Made by a program: the position numbers and the translations under genes. DNA of 64,000 nucleotides from Pristionchus mayeri (lineage: Eukaryota > Nematoda > Chromadorea > Rhabditida > Neodiplogasteridae): contig BTRK01000001.1 in assembly GCA_036245805.1 (NCBI GenBank), positions 5,146,001 through 5,210,000 on the forward strand. Direction: 5' to 3'. The notes beneath the pieces were generated by a model. The model did not search any database. It had not been told where the DNA came from and worked only from the letters and a program-made list of their open reading frames with translations. Of this stretch, positions 23,735-34,671 are shown in pieces. The first letter of the stretch is position 1. Every line of letters begins with the position of its first letter.

Positions 23735-25119
23735 GGGCACACCACCCCTGATCTACAAGAAGAGTATAGTAATGATTTAATAATGTAACAATTAAATTGT
23801 AGAGACTACATTTCGCGAAAAAATATTATTTTTGTTTGCAATGCGAGTTTGGAAAATGCGAAAAAGAGAAAAAATACTATTGGAGTGCGAGAACGAGTTG
23901 CAGCTCTAGACAACAGCAGTTGCATTGTCGTAGATGAAGGAGATTTGTGTGAAGGCTGATTGAAAATTGACGGAAAAAATAGCTTATTAATCAATCGTTA
24001 ACTTGCAGGTGCATGGTGCGTGTGCAAGATGTGAATCGGTGCCCTATCCATCATATTCTTCACTATTTCGAAAACACATTTCATGGAAGATTTGTGTTTC
24101 ATTGGCGTAATAAGATCAATTGCGCATGTGCAAAAACGATAGATCATCTCCTTGCGAGACAAAAAAAAACAATGTCACCAACTCATGATGCACCTGCAGC
24201 AACGATTTTCAGGAGATGCTGCTGTCCCGATCGGAAAATTGACGAGTGCTTCTGATGTATGGTCTGTAGCGACCATTGTATTACTTGTCGAATTTCGATC
24301 AAATAGCGATAAGTCAGCAAATTGTAATGGAATTTGCGCCCTCATCACCCATCCCCCCCCCCTAAGTTTCACGATATGGACAACAATATTCCTGAAGGGT
24401 TGGTGTTTAACGTGCCATAGAAGGTCACAAGCACTTCCTCAGCTACAATATACCCCTGATTGCGATTCAAAAACAGTTACAAATATACTATCTGAGCTGA
24501 TGAATGCGACACAGTATTCTTCGAAAGCGATATTTTGGCGTGCCTATTTCTGTCCTTAACTCAACGTGCAAGTTCGATTTAATGCAATGCAATATGATAA
24601 CTTGGCTCGGTTGAAAGATATGCAAAGTTATTTAGCGGTATCAACATTCCGAATAAAAGATCTCGAAACATGGCTTTTGAGCATGATCATGACTACCTAT
24701 ATGCTCATCAAATGTGTGTTTCTTGCGATCCAGATATCGTAAATAATATTAGCCGCTATGTGGATAGAGTGTAAGATATTCTCTTCATACGTGAAGAATA
24801 TGATGGATAGTGCACCGATTAACATCTTGCACACGCACCATGCACCTGCAAGTTAACGATTGATTAATAATCTATTTTTTCCGTCAATGTTCAATCAGCC
24901 TTCACACAAATCTCCTTCATCTACGACAATGCAACTGCTGTTGTCTAGAGCTGCAACTCGTTCTCGCACTCCAATAGTATTTTTTCTCTTTTTCGCATTT
25001 TCCAAACTCGCATTGCAAACAAAAATAATATTATTTCCCGAAATGTAGTCTCTACAATTTAATTGTTACATTATTAAATCATTACTATACTCTTCTTGTA
25101 GATCAGGGGTGGTGTGCCC
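23735..25119. mobile_element. TIR element with about 330-base inverted ends
   Basis: Bases 23735-24064 are the reverse complement of about 24790-25119, with ends GGGCACACCACCCCTGATC and GATCAGGGGTGGTGTGCCC. The interior (24.07-24.79 kb) has a 135-codon ORF starting at 24152 with no known domain. I did not find a clear target duplication. The CAGGGGTGG motif inside the ends recalls hAT termini, but superfamily is unproven. Confidence 0.7.
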
Positions 25120-25858
25120 TCTACCAGTATTCGGCTGGGCTAAGTCAGGGGATAGCTCACTGTTGAGGAAATGTATTCATTCACCGTACACCAAAAGTCG
25201 AAATTTTGGCTATGTTGACCTTTATTCAACAATACTGAAAATCTATGTTTTCTAAAAGTAGAAAAGGCGAGAGTTGAAATTTTTATCAGTTTATCAGTAA
25301 AATCATGGAAGCGCACTTATGGAGAAGACTGTCTGAACAATCATCGATGAAGGAAACATCATCGCTTGAGAAGTGTTAACTGGGTAGGAGTTGAATTAAA
25401 TTGTGTGTAAATCGTGCTATGCTGAGGCTAGAACGGCATTAGACCTAATTTTCTAAATAACTGCGAATGGGCAATGCCCGAAATCATTGCTAGGTTGCAA
25501 AACATGCGTGGGAAAGCCTATCATGCAAAATTTGGCGCAGAAATATCACAATATTTCATTTTTCATTCACATTTCGTAAAATAACTTGAAAACAATGAAT
25601 AATAACGATTATAACTACTAAATCGAATTTGTAGGTCTCCTTGAGAGCTATCGATTGCGCTGTTTGAGTGCTCGATTGCATCAAGGTGAACAGAGATACG
25701 ATCAAAAAACTAAATTTGTCAACAAATATCAAGTCCGGAAAAGCCGCGAATCCTCCATAGTAAATCGATAGTGAAAGGTCAGAGATATGGAAAATGATCA
25801 ACATATACAACCCCTAATTTCATGCGTAGAATCCATATTTGAAATAAAAACCTTTGTA
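25120..25858. other. No feature recognised
   Basis: AT-rich sequence with short, unsupported ORFs. Confidence 0.4.
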
Positions 25859-26213
25859 TTTAACACCTGTGATGGTCAAACAATCGATTTATTGATCGGA
25901 AAATCACTTTTTCGAGGAAATGACCATGAAGACGACTTCTATTTCTCTTGTAGATGTTGAGACAATTGTAAAACTCACCGAGATGAGTAAAATGATAAAA
26001 AAAAGTTCGCTGTACGATCAAAATTGAGCGAGTTATGCCTCTTGTAGCAGGTAGATCAAAAAAATCGATAATGAGCATATTCGACCAAATCACGTGGATG
26101 GACCTTAGTCTAACCCCCAATAGGGTCCACCAACCAAGTTACATCGAAATCGGAGACACAAAATATTTTCTAGTCGCCAGCGTTCCTACATTCTTACAGG
26201 AAACCCGTGATAA
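25859..26213. mobile_element. Partial, diverged copy of the TTAA palindromic element of 49450-50794
   Basis: The order of blocks ATCGATTT-GGAAAATC, GAAATGA-ATGAA, TAGATCAAAAAAATCGATAA and an end GGAAACCCGTGATAA follows the right half of the 49450-50794 element. The left inverted half is absent. Confidence 0.6.
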
Positions 26214-26418
26214 TACCTCTCGCTTCCGCCTTCGACTCATCAAGAAAAGAATCCCCATCCAAGCCGGAGTGGTCACCGTGTGATGGGTATGACCTACTGA
26301 GATGTTTGGTCCTTCAGAATCTAGACTCGATCATCTCGTTGAAAGATTGATCATCGAGTCTGGAAGATTCGAGCAGAGAAGATTCTAAAACACACTTCGT
26401 GGATTTACATCTTTTGTC

Positions 26419-26485
26419 TCGTAGAGCAGCTGGTTGTGCGATTGCTATGATTTTTGCAAGTCGTGGGTTCGAACTATGCCTGATG
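26419..26485 (+). other. tRNA-like (SINE-like) promoter remnant
   Basis: GTAGAGCAGCTGG resembles an A box and GGGTTCGAACT a B box, about 35 bases apart. The T-arm pairs (CGTGG/CTATG with G-U pairs), but acceptor and D arms do not. It is at best a decayed tRNA-derived SINE head. Confidence 0.25.
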
Positions 26486-26508
26486 CAATAGCTTTTGCAG
26501 ATTTTTTA

Positions 26509-27404
26509 TTAGGTTGATTCATAAGTTTCGCTCCATTTTCACGACTGAAGTTTTTCAACTATAATTTGCTTCGAACTTTATCAAATCTCCCATTCCTTTT
26601 TGCGTGATATTAGTACATGTGCGCTCTCCATAGCGCACCTATACTCATACGTGATCAATCGATTCTACTGGAATGTCAAGGATCGAAATGCCACAAACTT
26701 GATATTTGGCACAGCCAATTTGACGGAATGCTACTCATTGCGTAATCATGATAGCGCCACAACAACGCTATTTTCGTAAAGTATTTTACATGGACATTCT
26801 CATAGTAGACGTGCATCGGATCAGTCTTGGAACTGCCTGACCAGATAGGCAGGTATTTCATAGTTTTGAATTCTTGAATATTGCGAAATTTGTTTCTTGA
26901 AGCTGCGCATTTCTGATGAACGAGCTAATGGTCTTAAATTTATCAGAAGTGGAAGAGCATATCATGTGAATGCTACCATTATATAATTGTGGAGATTCAG
27001 CATTCCATTCAAAAGCCACATTTGGAATAATCGCAAAAGTGAAATTTGATGACCAGTTTCGCTATTTTTCAATTATGCGCGCTCCTCGAGAGAGTCTGAA
27101 ATTCCGTTTTCAAGTGTTTATCGGAAACATTGACCCTCACTTACTGACTTCACAAAAATACAGCGATTGTATCACATTCGTTTTGTTTAAGCGGCGGCTT
27201 GAACACACTACTCAAAAACCGGTCAATTCGTCCCTTTTTCGAAAAATATTTTTTACTGCGGAACGAAGTGGAGTTGATTCACATAAAACAAATAATTTAT
27301 GTGCACCTAATGTCACTCAAATAATGCCAAAGTAGTCATGAACACAAGTGAACCACAAGTAATCTATAGAAATGTCTTGGAGCGAAACTTATGAATCAAC
27401 CTAA
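26509..27404. mobile_element. Mariner-like TIR element, 896 bases
   Basis: TTAGGTTGATTCATAAGTTT at 26509 and its inverse ending AACCTAA at 27404 extend through GCTCC/GGAGC and are flanked by TA (26507-26508 and 27405-27406). No transposase catalytic motif is seen in the internal ORFs, so the element is probably non-autonomous. Confidence 0.75.
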
Positions 27405-27906
27405 TATTTTTGCCTTTTTGGATATTTCACAATAATCTCCTAAAAAAATACACTCCACTTTATTTCGACAAATATGAACACATATTGGAAACTGCATGTC
27501 ATTTTTGCTTGAAATTTGAACAATGCATGGACTTCCTTCAAATATGTAAAGTCGATTCTAGTCGTAACGTAACGTCTGGTGTAGTGCGGTAAGGCGGACT
27601 ACTGATAGGATTAATTAGGATTAATTAGCGCTTTCCCAAGTGCTTCTAGGGAATTATGCATTTCTCGAAATTAAATTCATGAATTACACTTCATTTAGAA
27701 GCGCTTCCATTAATAAAATGGAATCAAGGGAATCAGCGTCGCTCGGAATAGCTAGGAATGAAAGTGAGTTTTTTTCCATTGTTATGTTCGATTTTGAGAT
27801 TATTTCTTTATCTGGTATTGTAAAGTTCTGCGGAATTCATTCATTCATGATGGCTCTGAAACCTCAGCTTCACTTACATCATCAAGCAATACAATATTAA
27901 TTTGTT

Positions 27907-28137
27907 TCAGCCAGGATTACTGTTTGCCCCTGCTTTTCCTCCTCTTTGTTTTTCTCTTGACTCGATTCTGTCGCTCCATTCATAGCATCTATCAGTGAGG
28001 TTTAAAGTTTTTGATTTTCCGAAAAGAACTCGGTTATGAATTGCCCTGTAAACTTTGCGGTCCATATATAGCAGTGTTGAAACCTTATCAACGCGGGTGA
28101 TATTATCATTTTTTTCTCTATGAAACATTTCTTCCAA
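27907..28137 (-). CDS. Unrecognised 76-codon ORF
   Basis: The composition looks protein-like (YMDRKVYRAIHNRVLFGK, RCYEWSDRIESREKQRGG), but there is no signal peptide, known motif or supported splice partner. It could be an exon or a transposon relic. The flanks 27405-27906 hold nothing else recognisable. Confidence 0.25.
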   Translation of the reverse strand: MEEMFHREKNDNITRVDKVSTLLYMDRKVYRAIHNRVLFGKSKTLNLTDRCYEWSDRIESREKQRGGKAGANSNPG

Positions 28138-28309
28138 CTCGCTTTACGTTATTTCTCAAAAATAATTCTTACTGCCAGAAATCTATCCCGTGTAGAATTG
28201 AAGAACTGGATAATGGTGTATTTTCCGTTTGACGCGTTATGATTAAATCTGTGTTTCAAGAGCAACATGAATATATTAGAAGAAAAAGTGTATCAATGAT
28301 CCAACGGCA

Positions 28310-28446
28310 TTCTATGATCCTATGATCCTATGATTCTATGATCATATGATTATATGATCCTATGATTCTATGATCCTATGATTCTATGATCATATGATTC
28401 TATGTTCCTATGATTCTATGATTCTATGATTCTATGATCCTATGTT
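28310..28446. repeat. Octamer tandem repeat (TYCTATGA)n, about 16 units
   Basis: Units TCCTATGA, TTCTATGA and TCATATGA repeat head to tail with single-base variants. The consensus ATTCTATG is the same octamer as the tail repeat known from vertebrate CR1 LINEs. No LINE body is attached here. Confidence 0.85.
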
Positions 28447-28700
28447 TCCCTAAAATATATCTCATTACCGTATAATCATTTTATGATCGATTTAGGATTT
28501 TTAGAAAAAAAAGTTTGAAATTTTTAGAAAAATGTTTGACCCAAGGAACTGTGTTACGGTAGTTCCTTGTGTACTGTAGAATCGATTGGGCACGGTGTCA
28601 GGGCTTTTTAAAAATAAAGTTAAAGTCAGTTCGCGATAATAATTGGTTACGGTAGTGGTATACGGTATCTGCTGGTACTGCACTATCGATTGAGTATTGT

Positions 28701-31663
28701 CAAATCAAATCAAATCAAATTTATTCAAGCATCAGGTCACGGTCCTGTTGAATCATGCAATCGTTCCACTTATCGGGGTATCTTCTGCTTTTGTCGGCCC
28801 AGTTAACTCCCAAGTGGCGCACAAGTTCGTCTCGCCACCTCATTTTGGGCCTTCCGATCAGTCTTTCTCTGTCCCAAGGTGTCCATTGAGCTACTCGCTG
28901 CGTCCATCTTTCATCATTAAACAAAGCTATACTTCTCGCCCATTTCCATTTCCTCTGCATTGCTCTTACTCGAACATCTTGAAGGGGCACTTTGTTTGAG
29001 AGCCAGTCATTGGTTTTTCTGTCCATCCTCGTTACGTTTGCCATTTTTCTCATCATCGAGCGTTGAGCTACTATCAACCTTGATCTTATTTTCTTCGTAG
29101 TGCTCCATACTTCACAGCCGTACAAGAGCGCACGTTCAATACACATTCGATAGACTCTTGCTTTTAGTCCCATTGCAACGCATTTGTTTGTAAGAAAATC
29201 GTGAAAACGGTTAAACGCTTTCCAACCGCTTCCGATCCTCCTGTTTATTTCTAGCAGAAGAATATTGTCGAATGATAAGCGGACGCCAAGGTAAATGAAA
29301 CTGTTCACGTAGATCAATTGATCTTGATCTATGAACAATGGCGTTTGATTTCTATTTGACATGGCGACAGTTTTCTTCTTATTGATCGTTAATCCGACTT
29401 TTGCACTTTCCTTCACTAGTTCATCCATCATTCGCGATATTTCTTTTGGGTTGTGGGAAATTAAAACAATATCGTCTGCATACCGTAAGTGGTTCATTTT
29501 CTTTCCATCTATGCTGATTCCATAATTCGACCAGTCAAGTTCACGGAAGACACTCTCCAATACACAATTGAATAAGTGTGGGGATAGGGGGTCTCCTTGA
29601 CGGACACCTCTGCCCACTTCGATTGGAACTTTGCTTCTTCCTACTTTCACGAAAACTTCAGCACGATCATATACATCTCTCATTGTATTGATGATTTTTG
29701 AATGAACACCTTGTTGACAAAGGGCACTCCACACGCCACTAAACTCCACAGAATCGAACGCTTTTGCGAAGTCTATAAAGACGAGATAGAGCGGGAAGTC
29801 GTATTCAGTGGAGCGACAGATCAATTCGTTGAGTGCGAATATGTGATCTGTCGTGGTATAGTTCTTGCGAAAGCCTGCTTGTTCTGGTGGCTGATTTTGT
29901 GACAGTGTACGTTCGATCCGGCTATCGATTGTTGATGTAAACACTTTGTACACCAGATTCAAGAGAGCGATTGGCCGATAATTTGCGATTTCTAGGTGAC
30001 TTCCTTTCTTATAAATGAGCGAGATAAATGAATTTGGCAATTTTGGGGGCACAGATTCCTCAGAGATCCATGTATTGAAAAGTGTGCATAGTGGGTTGAT
30101 AACAGTGTCAGATGCACATTTGAGCATCTCAGCGCTGATCTTGTCCGGCCCCGGCGACTTTAAATTTTTCAATTTCCGAATTGCCATTTTTACTTCGCTT
30201 TCAATTATTGGTAAGAAGGGATCACTGGCCTTGAATTGCAATCTTTTCGGGCGTCTCGTTCTTTGAAACAGAGCATCGTAGAAATTTTTGACAACTCTGT
30301 TCATTTCATGTTTCGTATTCGCCACCGAACCGTCACTCCTTTTCAGTTGATAAAGTTTGGTATTGCCTACTTGTGATGATTGCAGAGCTTTCTTCGTACT
30401 GTAACCATATTCAGCGGCTCGTCGAACAACTTCCAAATGACCTTTTCTGATATCGTCTTGGATTGATATTCGCAACGCCTTGCTCGTGATAGAGAACATT
30501 ACTCGGTTGATTGGAGTGGGTACATTGTCTCTAAGGCGTCTTCTTTCGATGAACAATCTCTTCGTGCGATGGGAGAACCTCTCTTCTTTTACTACCACTT
30601 TCATGGAGTCATTGGCTACTGATCTCATAGCGGAAGCAAGACTTTCATAACTGGTTGTATCTTTCCTTTGTAACGAGAGTATTGCAGCAGCAAATTTTGC
30701 CTGATCGAGAGTATGAACTGGCTTCGGCGCATGATAAATTTGCTTCACTTTCGATTGTATTCGGACTTTGGCCATTAGCAGCCTGTGGTCAGTTGATAGA
30801 TCGAAGCTTCCGATTACAGTCACATCTTGAACTATGCTGGGGTTTTGGCTCATCACATAATCAATTGCATTACGAGTTCTCATGTTCGGACTAAGCCAGG
30901 TCCATTTGCGGGTTTCTCTTTTCTGAAAGCGTGTATTTTGAACGTACAGCTTAACTTCGTTGCAAAAGTCGACTAGGGTTTGTCCTCTTTCATTGCGTTC
31001 GCCATATCCATGCACTCCTATGAACTTTTCAGTGTTCTCTTCGCGGGAACCGATCTTCGAGTTAAAATCTCCGAGTACCACTAAATGCCCCTTTCCACCC
31101 CCCGGTCGGCGAACACGACGGGCAGAGGTGGCAATTAGGGAACTTAAATCATTGAGAAATCGATCGAAGACATGATCAGGATAGGCTGAAGTGGGTGCGT
31201 AGGCAGTGATTATGCGCAACCCAATTGTTGGTAGATCGAGGTACGAGATTCGTTCGTTAACTGGGTGGAAGATGCAGGAGTTTGCCCATCGATTGCTAAC
31301 AAGGAAGCCAGTGCCATGGGCTGATTGAGTGCCATATGCCACTAGCAGGTGTTGTGAGTGGGCTAGGGTAAGGCAAGTTTGGCCTTTGCGTCTTATTTCT
31401 TGAAGAGCAATGACGTCAAAAGGGCATCTACTCACAGCATCTTCTATCTCAGCCACCCGGTCGTCCTTCTTGAGCGTTCGACAGTTGATGGTCCCGATGC
31501 GTAGGTTGGCGACGTGCATGTGGCAGACAGATACCACCGACGGTTGTCCAAGTCGACGTCGGGGGACTCCCAAACGAGAACAGACAGAGAGGAAAGTCGA
31601 GACCGACCACCCCTCAGCCGCGCTCGAATGGAGAATGGAGAATGGAGAATGGAGAATGGAGAA
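28701..31663 (-). mobile_element. Full-length RTE-type non-LTR retrotransposon, 2,963 bases
   Basis: A single EN-RT ORF fills the element. The 3' end, at 28701 on this strand, carries a short tandem tail of TTTGA units, typical of RTE elements. The exact 10-base duplication TGAGTATTGT flanks both ends (28691-28700 and 31664-31673). The 5' end, near 31620-31663, has five copies of a 7-base GAGAATG unit. An intact ORF, intact tail and perfect TSD together indicate a very recent insertion, possibly from a still active family. Confidence 0.93.
28721..31519 (-). CDS. RTE endonuclease-reverse transcriptase, 932 aa
   Basis: Encodes the protein that nicks target DNA and copies the element RNA by target-primed reverse transcription. 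The open frame extends to 31696, but residues from there up to 31664 come from flanking DNA, so I use the first methionine inside the element (MHVANLRIGTINCRT). N-terminal endonuclease-exonuclease-phosphatase motifs are TINCRT, LQEIR, GDFNSKIG, NAIDYVMS and TDHRLL. RT motifs follow: PGPDKISAEML, GFRKNYTTTDH, FIDFAKAFDS, GVRQGDPLSP and catalytic YADDIVLIS. The C-terminus has the RTE signature GRPKMRWRDELVRHLG. There is no frameshift or stop. It has no separate ORF1, as usual in RTE. Confidence 0.95.
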   Translation of the reverse strand: MHVANLRIGTINCRTLKKDDRVAEIEDAVSRCPFDVIALQEIRRKGQTCLTLAHSQHLLVAYGTQSAHGTGFLVSNRWANSCIFHPVNERISYLDLPTIGLRIITAYAPTSAYPDHVFDRFLNDLSSLIATSARRVRRPGGGKGHLVVLGDFNSKIGSREENTEKFIGVHGYGERNERGQTLVDFCNEVKLYVQNTRFQKRETRKWTWLSPNMRTRNAIDYVMSQNPSIVQDVTVIGSFDLSTDHRLLMAKVRIQSKVKQIYHAPKPVHTLDQAKFAAAILSLQRKDTTSYESLASAMRSVANDSMKVVVKEERFSHRTKRLFIERRRLRDNVPTPINRVMFSITSKALRISIQDDIRKGHLEVVRRAAEYGYSTKKALQSSQVGNTKLYQLKRSDGSVANTKHEMNRVVKNFYDALFQRTRRPKRLQFKASDPFLPIIESEVKMAIRKLKNLKSPGPDKISAEMLKCASDTVINPLCTLFNTWISEESVPPKLPNSFISLIYKKGSHLEIANYRPIALLNLVYKVFTSTIDSRIERTLSQNQPPEQAGFRKNYTTTDHIFALNELICRSTEYDFPLYLVFIDFAKAFDSVEFSGVWSALCQQGVHSKIINTMRDVYDRAEVFVKVGRSKVPIEVGRGVRQGDPLSPHLFNCVLESVFRELDWSNYGISIDGKKMNHLRYADDIVLISHNPKEISRMMDELVKESAKVGLTINKKKTVAMSNRNQTPLFIDQDQLIYVNSFIYLGVRLSFDNILLLEINRRIGSGWKAFNRFHDFLTNKCVAMGLKARVYRMCIERALLYGCEVWSTTKKIRSRLIVAQRSMMRKMANVTRMDRKTNDWLSNKVPLQDVRVRAMQRKWKWARSIALFNDERWTQRVAQWTPWDRERLIGRPKMRWRDELVRHLGVNWADKSRRYPDKWNDCMIQQDRDLMLE

Positions 31664-31704
31664 TGAGTATTGTACGTAGAACAATACTGCAGTCACTGAT
31701 AAAA

Positions 31705-31905
31705 ATGAAGATACAGATGATCAAGGCGAGTTGTGCAATTATTATTTGTTTTCTACTTTGCGCTAGTCGAAGGAGCTTCTTTCGAACGAGATTGGCTGGT
31801 TATTATCTTTATCTCGGCACTCAATTCTCAATCGAATCGCCAGTGCGTGTCTTGTCGCTTCAATACTTTGCAGTAACACTGGAAATAAAACATTTTCTCA
31901 CATGA
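31705..31905 (+). CDS. Signal-peptide first exon of an unknown secreted protein (left-arm copy)
   Basis: MKIQMIKASCAIIICFLLCA is a convincing signal peptide, and the frame stays open for 66 codons. A downstream splice partner is not identified. In this arm the homology stops 26 bases upstream of the ATG at 31679, so the copy has lost the upstream promoter sequence that the right-arm copy keeps at 41943-42060. Confidence 0.4.
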   Translation: MKIQMIKASCAIIICFLLCASRRSFFRTRLAGYYLYLGTQFSIESPVRVLSLQYFAVTLEIKHFLT

Positions 31906-33029
31906 GCAGTTTTTGAGAGAAAGTGATACATTAAGCACAACGTTCTGCATTCCTAAGAATCTCTGCAGTTCAGTTCTTCATCTCGATGATAAGAAATCGC
32001 GCTGGCTAAAGGGCGTTAGCGTTAGTATAAGATGAGAGTAGAAACAGGGGTGCCGAGGAAAAGTGTGATATAATTATTTCATACTAGTCTTTCATCGGTA
32101 TGTTAATCTGAAATAAATGGGGAATCAACGGACTGAGAGTATTTCGTAAAATTCGCGAAAACTTCAACACCCGGATTGTTCTTATTTTCAAACTTCGTAG
32201 AAATGTGATTGATCGTTTACATTGTTCCAATAGAAAGTTACCATAATACGCAGCTAAACCGCATTGATCATTTCTGTAGATAATCGGTGTCGGTGGGCCC
32301 TCTCGTCCCTCTCACCAACACAAGAACAACGAGCGAGTTATTTTACAATATTCAAGTTGGTGATGCAAATATTGCCAGATTTTCTACCTAGCTGCTCGCA
32401 AAAAGTGAGACAGCACAATTCAATTAAAAAAGTGTGAGATTACGATTCGTTTCGACACGTGAAAATTAAACAACAATGTGGTGAGTTTTGTGTTTTAATA
32501 GGCTCTCTTATCCCGGATACAATCTTTTGAGTAATTGTGTTGCGGGTTCGTTGGGAATAAAAAAAATTGCAGTTCAGGCCTCCCCACTCCTTTTCGCTCA
32601 TTCTGCACTGCAATGCCTCCATCTACTCAACCGGTGAGAATATAACTTTTGTTTATTGAAATATCAGCTGCACCAGGTGATGCAAATTTCCATGTTCTAG
32701 GTGAGGATTTGTAAGCTCGTTGAGGATGAGGTGAGCCTGGCATTGGTGCGTTCTAGTGGTCAAATACGAAGTGAGAGACGAGCAAGTAGCAGGAAATGAG
32801 TTGGTCTTTTCTAATGCATAGAAGATATTATCACGCCTCTCACGAGAGATTCGAGCTGAGAGAGGGAATAGAAGGAAAATCGTGAAATCGGTTCTGACCA
32901 GTTTTGGGCACCTTGAGGCATGCCTGACCGTCCCCCAAAGTCATATTTTGCATAACTCATTTTGAAGCTCGCAGCACCGGGTCGGTGATCGGCACCTCCT
33001 CCTTTCGCAGCGATTATCTCGATTCCCAT

Positions 33030-33426
33030 CTAGCAGAATCGAAATTTGTTCTCTGAGTGACCCCCACTAATTTTTCGAGCTCTATCGATCTGTACAAACC
33101 GTTTCTCTTGAATGTCAATTCTAATCATGCTACAATCATAGCCAAATTTTTCGAAAATGTAGGCAAAGGAGCAGCTCAAATTTTCACAGTGCATGCAGCG
33201 CATCACGAGCTCTAGAATGAATGGCTTACGCCGAAAATACGATCTCATTGGTGTGACTTATACCCTTTTTAGTTTTCCTTATCATTTGAACTTTATTTTC
33301 AACGTAATTATTAACCCGCACACCGCTCACCTCTGAGAGCGCGGCCAAGAATGATCGCTTTCCCTTAATTTTTCTGTCGATGGAGTCGGGGTGATGTGAG
33401 TATTCAACCGAACAGAGGTGAGACAT
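33030..33426 (-). CDS. Unknown small protein, two exons (left-arm copy)
   Basis: Exon 33331-33426 begins MSHLCSVEYSHHPDSIDRK and ends SFLAALSE at a strong GTGAGC donor. Exon 33030-33209 continues LVMRCMHCENLSCSFAYIFE and ends ENKFRFC-stop. The spliced product is about 91 aa, with clustered cysteines (CMHC, C, C). An acceptor (TTTCAG) lies just upstream of the start codon, so more 5' exons may exist. No family recognised. An identical copy is at 40195-40591. Confidence 0.4.
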
Positions 33427-33652
33427 CGAACTGAAACGATTTTTGCGAAATTGAAGATTCTTCGTAATCAGAAAGTAATAGCGTTGCATTAGTTCAACTT
33501 GATCAGTTCGTGATTCAGCTCATACGACTATCGCAATTGCAGCACTGATCCAAGAATGGGCTACATATGTCGCCGAATCGTTCAAGATGCAGCAGATGCA
33601 GCGAAAAACGTCCAGTGAGTCTGAACGAACGTACGGGTAGCACTGTAAGATG

Positions 33653-34671
33653 ACACCTCTCTATTTGTCCCTCACCCGAAGGATGCGAAAGCCCTCTGGC
33701 AAAGATGCGTGCAGGGGGGGGGGGGGGGGGGGCAAAGCGTGCGGAGGGGCCAGAGGGGAGAGCATAGAGGGTAGGGTGCCTTTCCATTATGAGAATGCTT
33801 CCAAGCTGAGAGCGATGGATTTCCTACGCCATGGGGTAACCTCATGCGTTCATCGCTCATTTTCATGTGAAATTTTGATGCAAATTTTATTACAAACATG
33901 TGAAAAATGATTACAACAAAAGAGAACTGAATTTCAACTATCTATCCATCATCGCCTCTTCACATAGCGGACAGTTCGTGAAATCGTCTGCATAGACTGC
34001 CTTTTTGCACTGCCTTTTTCACTTTTTTGAATGCCACTAGCTTCGACTAATTTGTCCGTGAGGCTCGAAACATCATTGATATAGTGCCTGCCTTCTTTGG
34101 ACAGGAACTTACCATCATTCTGATGATCGGGGCTTTTATGCTAATTGTATCCGCACTTATCTATTTCAAAGGAATCTCAATAGTATCTACGTGTATTCCT
34201 CAGTGTAACGGGTGCATAAAAGAAAATGAAGTATCCATTGAACTTGAGCCGCGACTTCCTTATCACATGCAACCATTCCACTACATTCAGCCTCCTACTA
34301 TCTTCATACTGAACCAGCAAAAAAAGCCCGTCGTATACTTAAATTTATTCATAACCTTATTGATAGGTTATAGCTTTTTTAAAAATTCTCGTTTGTTGTA
34401 ATCATTTTTCACATGTTTGTAATAAATGATGCACCAAAATTTCGCATGAAAACATCTCAGAGTTACCGACCAGCGATAAACTCATTAGGTTACCCCATGG
34501 CGTAGTAAATCCATCGCTCTCAGCTTGGATGCATTATCATAATGGAAAGGCACCCAACCCTCTATCCTCTCCCCTCTGGCCCCTCCGCACGCTTTGCCCC
34601 CCCCCCCCCCTGCACGCATCTCTGCCAGAGGGCTTTCGCATCCTTCGGGTGAGGGACAAATAGAGAGGTGT
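33653..34671. mobile_element. TIR element with 8-base TSD, captured ORF and poly-G tracts (left-arm copy)
   Basis: Inverted ends of about 260 bases (start ACACCTCTCTATTTGTCCCT, inverse at the right end) enclose a 105-codon ORF. GTAAGATG is repeated exactly at 33645-33652 and 34672-34679, an 8-base target duplication as made by hAT-type transposases. Each inverted end carries a pure G (or C) run: 19 G at about 33714 and 14 C at about 34597. No transposase is encoded. Confidence 0.85.
34084..34401 (+). CDS. One-pass membrane ORF inside the TIR element (left-arm copy), 105 aa
   Basis: The frame has a hydrophobic segment ELTIILMIGAFMLIVSALIY (about residues 8-27), a cysteine pair region PQCNGC, a Pro/Tyr-rich part and a second hydrophobic stretch near the end (LFITLLIGYSF). 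The ATG follows GATATAG, a possible acceptor, so this could be a captured exon of a host membrane-protein gene. Function unknown. An identical copy is at 39223-39540. Confidence 0.4.
   Translation: MPAFFGQELTIILMIGAFMLIVSALIYFKGISIVSTCIPQCNGCIKENEVSIELEPRLPYHMQPFHYIQPPTIFILNQQKKPVVYLNLFITLLIGYSFFKNSRLL

Noticed and set aside
24152..24559. 135-codon ORF in the 23735-25119 element as a transposase
   Set aside because: No DDE, zinc-finger or dimerisation motif visible; too short.
26419..26485. tRNA gene
   Set aside because: A and B box look-alikes exist, but acceptor and D stems do not pair. Kept only as a SINE-like remnant.
28312..28446. CRISPR-like array
   Set aside because: The 8-base units are head to tail with no spacers, in a eukaryotic genome. 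It is a simple tandem repeat.
31520..31696. N-terminal extension of the RTE ORF to the methionine at 31696
   Set aside because: The target-site duplication at 31664-31673 shows that codons beyond 31663 are flanking DNA, and the 7-base repeats make the rest of the extension low-complexity.
33515..33787. Pro-rich ORFs across the poly-G tract (and mirror copies)
   Set aside because: The frames depend on the exact length of a homopolymer run that differs between arms.
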